A DNA stretch of 18,354 bases, taken from an uncultured Clostridia bacterium. GTDB lineage: Bacteria > Bacillota > Clostridia > Christensenellales > UBA1242. A model generated the notes under the pieces. The model was given only the letters and a program-made list of their open reading frames with translations, had not been told where the DNA came from and ran no database searches. The DNA lies in assembly GCA_944363385.1 (NCBI GenBank), contig CALVUB010000007.1, positions 1 to 18,354 on the forward strand. The letters are read 5' to 3'. Shown here piece by piece: positions 14,950 through 18,354 of this stretch. Positions within the stretch are counted from its first letter, which is position 1; every line of letters begins with the position of its first letter. A program made the translations under genes and the position numbers.

Positions 14950-15915
14950 ATGAAAAATAAAGATTTAGAAAATAAAGAGATAAAAGTCTTTGAAAAACGA
15001 AATTTTTATACTGAAGATGACAGTGGCAAAGTTTTTATTATAAGTTTGCTTGTGCCTGTGCTTGTGTCCCTTCTTGTTTTTTTGATTGGAAGCGCTATCA
15101 TTGCAGCAGTTGGAGGTAACCCTCAGACTGAGATAAATTCTGTTTGGTTTCAAGCTGTTAATTCATTTTTGAGTGCAATTTCATTTATAGGCGTTTATTT
15201 AATTTACAATAAAGTTTGTAAGATTGACAACAAAACAATTGGGTTTGATTTTAAAATAGGGTGGAAAAATTATGTTATCGCTTTTGCAATTGGCGTAATT
15301 TCTTTATTTGGACTTCAGCAACTTATTTCTCTTTTTGATGAGCTTTGGGTTACTATTGGCATCGAGCTTAAAGAACTTTCTATCACAAGTTTTGGACTTT
15401 TTGCTCTTTACACTTTTACAAGTGCAATAACGCCAGCCATTGTTGAAGAGATTGTGTTTAGAGGCATGATTTTAAACGGCTTGCGCACAAAATTTAATGA
15501 CTACGCAAGCATAGCCTTGGCGGCACTTATGTTTGCGCTTATGCATGGAAGCGTGCAACAGCTTATTTATCCCTTCCTTCTTGGTCTTATTCTTGGCTGG
15601 ATTAAATTGAGAACTAACTCAATTATTCCTTGCATGATTGTGCATTTTACCAACAACTTTTTGACTTTGCTTTTGACTTATCTTTTGGGGACTGAGGCGC
15701 TAAAGTTGCCAGTAGAGTGGTGGAGCATCATTTTGGCGATTGTGCTTGCTTGCCTTGTTTTTGTGATTGTCTATCTTCTGGATAGATTTGTTTTCAAGCA
15801 CCAAAGCAAAACGACAGTTGAGAAAAAAGAAGGCAAGATGTCGCTGTTTTTATGGGTATCGCTAGCCCTTTCTGGAGTGATTTTCCTTTTCAATCTTGTG
15901 GCTCTGTTTGTATAA
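14950..15915 (+). CDS. CPBP-family intramembrane glutamic protease, first copy
   Basis: A 321-residue polytopic membrane protein of the CPBP (Abi, CAAX-protease-like) family. The active-site motifs are EEIVFRG (Glu166, Glu167, Arg171), FALMH (His199) and HFTNN (His232, Asn235-236), lying within adjacent membrane helices. About eight hydrophobic segments are visible, the first after a 26-residue charged N-terminus (28-54) and the last near 298-320. Family members cleave prenylated or peptide substrates in the membrane, some in bacteriocin self-immunity, and here the substrate is unknown. The start lacks a ribosome binding site, and no other ATG occurs before the first helix. A second family member follows 103 bases downstream. 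Confidence 0.85.
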   Translation: MKNKDLENKEIKVFEKRNFYTEDDSGKVFIISLLVPVLVSLLVFLIGSAIIAAVGGNPQTEINSVWFQAVNSFLSAISFIGVYLIYNKVCKIDNKTIGFDFKIGWKNYVIAFAIGVISLFGLQQLISLFDELWVTIGIELKELSITSFGLFALYTFTSAITPAIVEEIVFRGMILNGLRTKFNDYASIALAALMFALMHGSVQQLIYPFLLGLILGWIKLRTNSIIPCMIVHFTNNFLTLLLTYLLGTEALKLPVEWWSIILAIVLACLVFVIVYLLDRFVFKHQSKTTVEKKEGKMSLFLWVSLALSGVIFLFNLVALFV

Positions 15916-16018
15916 GATAAAGCGTTGTCATTTTATTGGCTTTTATAAAATATTAATATTGCATAGGAAAAAATTTTGTTTGGTTTCTCTTTTCCGATTT
16001 CACTAAGTTAGGAGCATT

Positions 16019-17158
16019 ATGTCTGTAAAACAAAAATTATCAACCAAAAGTATTGTATGTTATTTCATTATTGTGCTTGTTTTTGCAATAAATCGAATGC
16101 TTTATGCTTTCGGTGTTTTTAAAGGTTTAGGTGACAGTTTTGACTATCTTTTTAATGTCATAACTCAAATTGTCATTCTTTTTGCTTTGTCGGTTTTTCT
16201 TTTTAATGCACTTACAAAAAATAAACTTCGTGACACTTTCAAGTTTTTTGGCTATAAAAAAATTTCTGCAAAAGCGGTGTTGATATCAATCGGAATTGGT
16301 GTGATTGTTTATTTTTTAAATGTTTTTGTTGCAACCTTTTTCAATGTCTTGCTTGCGTTTTTTGGTTACAGCTCAACCTCATCTTCCATCACTCCTTCTT
16401 CCTATCCTTTTTGGCTTTTTCTTGTTAATGTGCTTGTCTCTGCCGTCCTGCCTGGCATTTGTGAAGAGACTGCCCATCGCGGACTTTTATTGAAAGGGCT
16501 TTCAGGTCATGGACAAAGATTTGCGCTTATTATGTCATCCTTGTTGTTTGGACTTATGCACATGAATATTGACCAATTTTTTTATGCCACTCTTATTGGG
16601 ATTTTAGTTGGCTATCTTGCGCTTATCTGCGACTCAATTTATCCTGCAATGCTAATACATTTTATGAACAACTTTCTCTCAACCTTTGCTGGCTATTCTT
16701 CTTTTAACAATTTGGGTTTTGAAAAGATTATCAATGGCTTTAATGCGGTGCTTCAACGGTCTTTTATTCTTGGTTTTTTGCTTATAGCTGTGTTTGTGGT
16801 TGGGCTTGCATTTCTATTAAAAATTTTAATAAAAATGCTTTTTAGAGAAACAACGGTAAAGAATATGGCGAACTTGCAAGAGAGGCTTATCAGGCAAATC
16901 CAAAAAGAAAACTATCTGAAAGAGCTTGAAATCATGAGCAAAGAGGTAAGGATGCAACCTAACTCAATTTCATTTGAAGAATTTGATAAACTTTACAAAC
17001 AAAACAATGTAGAGCTTGGGCTGATGTCAAACCTTGAAAAACAGACGCTGAACGAGCCACATGCCAAAACAAGTTTGTTTGCAAAGTTTCTGCTTGCTGG
17101 AATTTTTATAATCACAGCTGGCGTAACGATTTTTACTTTTGTTTGGGGGTTATTATAA
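16019..17158 (+). CDS. CPBP-family intramembrane glutamic protease, second copy
   Basis: A 379-residue polytopic protein with the same three motifs: CEETAHRG (Glu149, Glu150, Arg154), FGLMH (His181) and HFMNN (His214, Asn217-218). It is more than a simple copy of its neighbour. The protease core sits nearer the N-terminus, with a Ser/Thr-rich loop (118-127) just before it. After helix seven a cytoplasmic-looking amphipathic stretch of about 75 residues (280-355) intervenes, then a final membrane helix (357-377). The ribosome binding site AGGAG (16010-16014) is four bases before ATG. The last base of its TAA stop is the first of the rlmH ATG, so the two are translationally coupled. A bacteriocin-linked role is possible, but no bacteriocin gene is seen nearby. 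Confidence 0.85.
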   Translation: MSVKQKLSTKSIVCYFIIVLVFAINRMLYAFGVFKGLGDSFDYLFNVITQIVILFALSVFLFNALTKNKLRDTFKFFGYKKISAKAVLISIGIGVIVYFLNVFVATFFNVLLAFFGYSSTSSSITPSSYPFWLFLVNVLVSAVLPGICEETAHRGLLLKGLSGHGQRFALIMSSLLFGLMHMNIDQFFYATLIGILVGYLALICDSIYPAMLIHFMNNFLSTFAGYSSFNNLGFEKIINGFNAVLQRSFILGFLLIAVFVVGLAFLLKILIKMLFRETTVKNMANLQERLIRQIQKENYLKELEIMSKEVRMQPNSISFEEFDKLYKQNNVELGLMSNLEKQTLNEPHAKTSLFAKFLLAGIFIITAGVTIFTFVWGLL

Positions 17159-17610
17159 TGCTAACAATAAATCTTGTCTGTGTTGGCTCGCTGAAGGAAA
17201 AATTTTGGCAAGAGGCTGATAAAGAATATAGAAAAAGACTGTCTCGGTTTTGCAATTTTAATGTATACGAAGTTGATGAGGCGGTGGGTGAAGTTGACAA
17301 AATTTTGCAGGCTGAGGGCAAAAATATTTTGAGCCATATCAAAGGCAAGCCGTATCTTCTTGCCATTGACGGTAAAGAGTTTTCAAGCGAAGAACTTGCA
17401 ACTGAGCTTAAAAATGTCCAACTTGAAAACAGCCAAATCACTTTTGTGATTGGAAGCTCTCATGGCGTGAGTGAGGAGGTTAAAAGCAAAATAACAAACC
17501 ATATTTCTTTTGGCAAGGCAACTTATCCTCACAATCTTGCCAGAATAATCTTGCTTGAACAAGTTTATCGAGCATTCATGATTAATAGTGGTGCAAAATA
17601 TCATAAATAA
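17158..17610 (+). CDS. rlmH: RlmH, 23S rRNA pseudouridine-1915 N3-methyltransferase
   Basis: RlmH is a SPOUT-class enzyme that methylates pseudouridine 1915 in helix 69 of 23S rRNA on assembled 70S ribosomes. From the ATG at 17158 it has 150 residues, close to the usual 155-160. Motifs are INLVCVGSLKE (4-14), YLLAIDGKEFSSEE (66-79), TFVIGSSHGVSEEV (95-108) and YPHNLARIILLEQVYRAFMI (123-142), followed by GAKYHK at the C-terminus, the knotted S-adenosylmethionine-binding end. GSSHG replaces the common GGAFG or GGAYG, a mild oddity at the cofactor loop. The upstream in-frame GTG at 17143 would add five residues inside the CPBP gene and lacks support. Translation is coupled to the preceding gene (TAATG). 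Confidence 0.92.
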   Translation: MLTINLVCVGSLKEKFWQEADKEYRKRLSRFCNFNVYEVDEAVGEVDKILQAEGKNILSHIKGKPYLLAIDGKEFSSEELATELKNVQLENSQITFVIGSSHGVSEEVKSKITNHISFGKATYPHNLARIILLEQVYRAFMINSGAKYHK

Positions 17611-17623
17611 ATGCACTATGAAA

Positions 17624-17707
17624 CTATAAAATATTAAAAAATAAGATGGCAAACATAGAACCAAGAATTATGGTAAAAATTACAAAAAGAGGAAGGTGGC
17701 GAAGCAT
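17624..17707 (-). CDS. Possible 27-residue hydrophobic membrane peptide
   Basis: This short ORF begins three bases after the stop of the DUF378 gene on the same strand, with AGGAAGTGAG just upstream of its ATG. It would be translationally coupled to that gene. The peptide has a short basic start (MLRH) and then a nearly unbroken hydrophobic run of about 22 residues (LPLFVIFTIILGSMFAILFF) that can span the membrane. The stop is TAG at 17626-17624, 13 bases from the facing rlmH stop. It resembles small single-span membrane proteins or type I toxin peptides in form only. No antisense RNA promoter was identified. Confidence 0.45.
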   Translation of the reverse strand: MLRHLPLFVIFTIILGSMFAILFFNIL

Positions 17708-17710
17708 ATC

Positions 17711-18124
17711 TCACTTCCTGTAATGGCTGTCAAAGCCATCAAAATCGCGTTCTCTTTTTTCATTATCTAAAAGATAATTTTGCTTTTCTTCTTTTTCAAA
17801 ATTTCTATCATTTTCATAGTTTTTGTTTTTCTCGCCAGTAAGCTCTTCTCCTGCCTCAACAGACAGTTTTGCACTCGCTTTTTCAAGATTATTTTCAAGA
17901 TTTTTTTTGTTTCTTCTTGAAAAAACAGCGATTGAGCCTTTGCCTTTTATAAGTTTAAAGACAAGCACAAGGCTGGCAAGTCCAAACAAAATATAGAATA
18001 CTCTTGACAATATGCTTGCCTGAAAACCAAATATTCCAGCAATAAAATCATATTGAAAAAGCCCTATCATAAGCCAGTTTATACAACCAATTGTTGACAA
18101 TAGAAAGGAAATTATTGTAAACAT
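17711..18124 (-). CDS. DUF378-type membrane protein with charged tail
   Basis: A 137-residue protein. Residues 1-60 match the DUF378 (YuzA-like) pattern: a first helix leading into INWLMIGLFQYDFIAGIFG (15-33), then SRVFYILFGLASLVLVF (40-56) as the second helix. DUF378 proteins are normally about 60-80 residues and have no assigned function. Here about 75 extra residues follow that are hydrophilic, disordered-looking and rich in Glu, Lys and Asn (RRNKKNLENNLEKASAK and NDRNFEKEEKQNY). The start has GAGGTG (18134-18129) four bases before ATG. It diverges from greA, and the possible 27-residue peptide follows directly. Confidence 0.75.
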   Translation of the reverse strand: MFTIISFLLSTIGCINWLMIGLFQYDFIAGIFGFQASILSRVFYILFGLASLVLVFKLIKGKGSIAVFSRRNKKNLENNLEKASAKLSVEAGEELTGEKNKNYENDRNFEKEEKQNYLLDNEKRERDFDGFDSHYRK

Positions 18125-18190
18125 TTGACACCTCTATGCATATAGTATTTTCTATTAAAACAAAAAAATTCAAATTAACACAAAATTAAG

Positions 18191-18218
18191 TTGACTATTT
18201 TTTTTATTTGTGTATAAT
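18191..18218 (+). promoter_or_regulatory. greA promoter
   Basis: TTGACT (18191-18196) and a perfect TATAAT (18213-18218), separated by 16 bases, give a leader of about 30 bases to the greA start with AAAAGGAG (18241-18248) in it. Confidence 0.8.
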
Positions 18219-18254
18219 ACATTCTGCACGCTTGTCAACTAAAAGGAGATGGAC

Positions 18255-18354
18255 ATGGAAAAACATTATCTTACACCAGAAGGGAAAAAAGAACTTGAAG
18301 AAAAACTTCAATACTATAAAACAGAAAAAAGGAAACAGGTTACTGAACAAATTG
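18255..18354 (+). CDS. greA: GreA transcription elongation factor (N-terminal fragment)
   Basis: GreA binds in the RNA polymerase secondary channel and stimulates cleavage of backtracked transcripts. Only 33 residues lie in the window, starting MEKHYLTPEGKKELEEKL, followed by a KTEKRKQVTEQI helix. This fits the GreA opening YLTxEGxxKLEEEL and the first arm of its coiled coil. GreB is less likely in Bacillota. An ATG at 18249 is in frame but abuts the ribosome binding site, so 18255, six bases after AAGGAG, is preferred. The gene continues beyond the window. Confidence 0.85.
   Translation, partial: MEKHYLTPEGKKELEEKLQYYKTEKRKQVTEQI

Noticed and set aside
15930..15960. AT-only inverted repeats between the two CPBP genes as a terminator
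   Set aside because: ATTTTAT/ATAAAAT and AATATTAATATT have almost no GC and no T-run, and are expected by chance in such sequence.
17647..17724. Plus-strand 25-codon ORF (starting MANIEPRIMVKITK) after rlmH
   Set aside because: No ribosome binding site and basic, low-information sequence; the minus-strand frame here has much better signals.

Overview
The window is AT-rich, tightly packed bacterial chromosome. It uses strong AGGAG-type ribosome binding sites, TTGACA/TATAAT promoters and standard code 11 (TGA is a true stop, for example at the end of parE). Adjacent parE-parC genes, a clostridial-type MurG with an HESD motif, an SFDAAWG-type polysaccharide deacetylase, a two-OB-fold single-stranded DNA-binding protein and a DUF378 protein all point to a low-GC Bacillota lineage, most likely an uncultured clostridial relative. 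I cannot place it more precisely. No tRNA, rRNA, CRISPR array, transposase or phage gene was seen.

Layout. 1-700 (-) is the 5' two thirds of murG, divergent from parE (987-2960) and parC (3027-5513), which encode a type IIA topoisomerase, probably topoisomerase IV. At the 3' end of parC lie two near-identical 113-bp repeats (5485-5597 and 5624-5736). Each folds on paper into a four-way, cloverleaf-like structure, and copy 1 encodes the last codons of parC. Next come a secreted or membrane-anchored deacetylase (5944-6708), a two-domain SSB-like protein (6725-7372) with a clear terminator, and a convergent SPOR-like membrane protein (7419-8186, -).

The chaperonin operon groES-groEL (8326-10239) has no CIRCE operator, and its GroEL lacks a GGM tail. 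It is followed by the accessory-looking part of the window. This holds a 110-codon ORF without a good start site, homologous to the middle of a nearby large protein; a 68-residue acidic protein behind a near-perfect promoter; and a 607-residue WG-like repeat protein with ten aromatic repeats, a coiled coil and a distinct C-terminal domain. A perfect DnaA-box-like sequence lies in the leader of the last gene.

The right part returns to ordinary genes: an SDR oxidoreductase (-), a SHOCT-tailed membrane protein, tadA (-), two successive CPBP-family intramembrane proteases with rlmH overlapping the second by one base, a DUF378 membrane protein (-) followed by a possible 27-residue hydrophobic peptide, and the start of greA.

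The genes do not form a single pathway. The best candidates for undescribed biology are the cloverleaf repeat, the WG-like locus downstream of groEL, and the unannotated small hydrophobic ORF.
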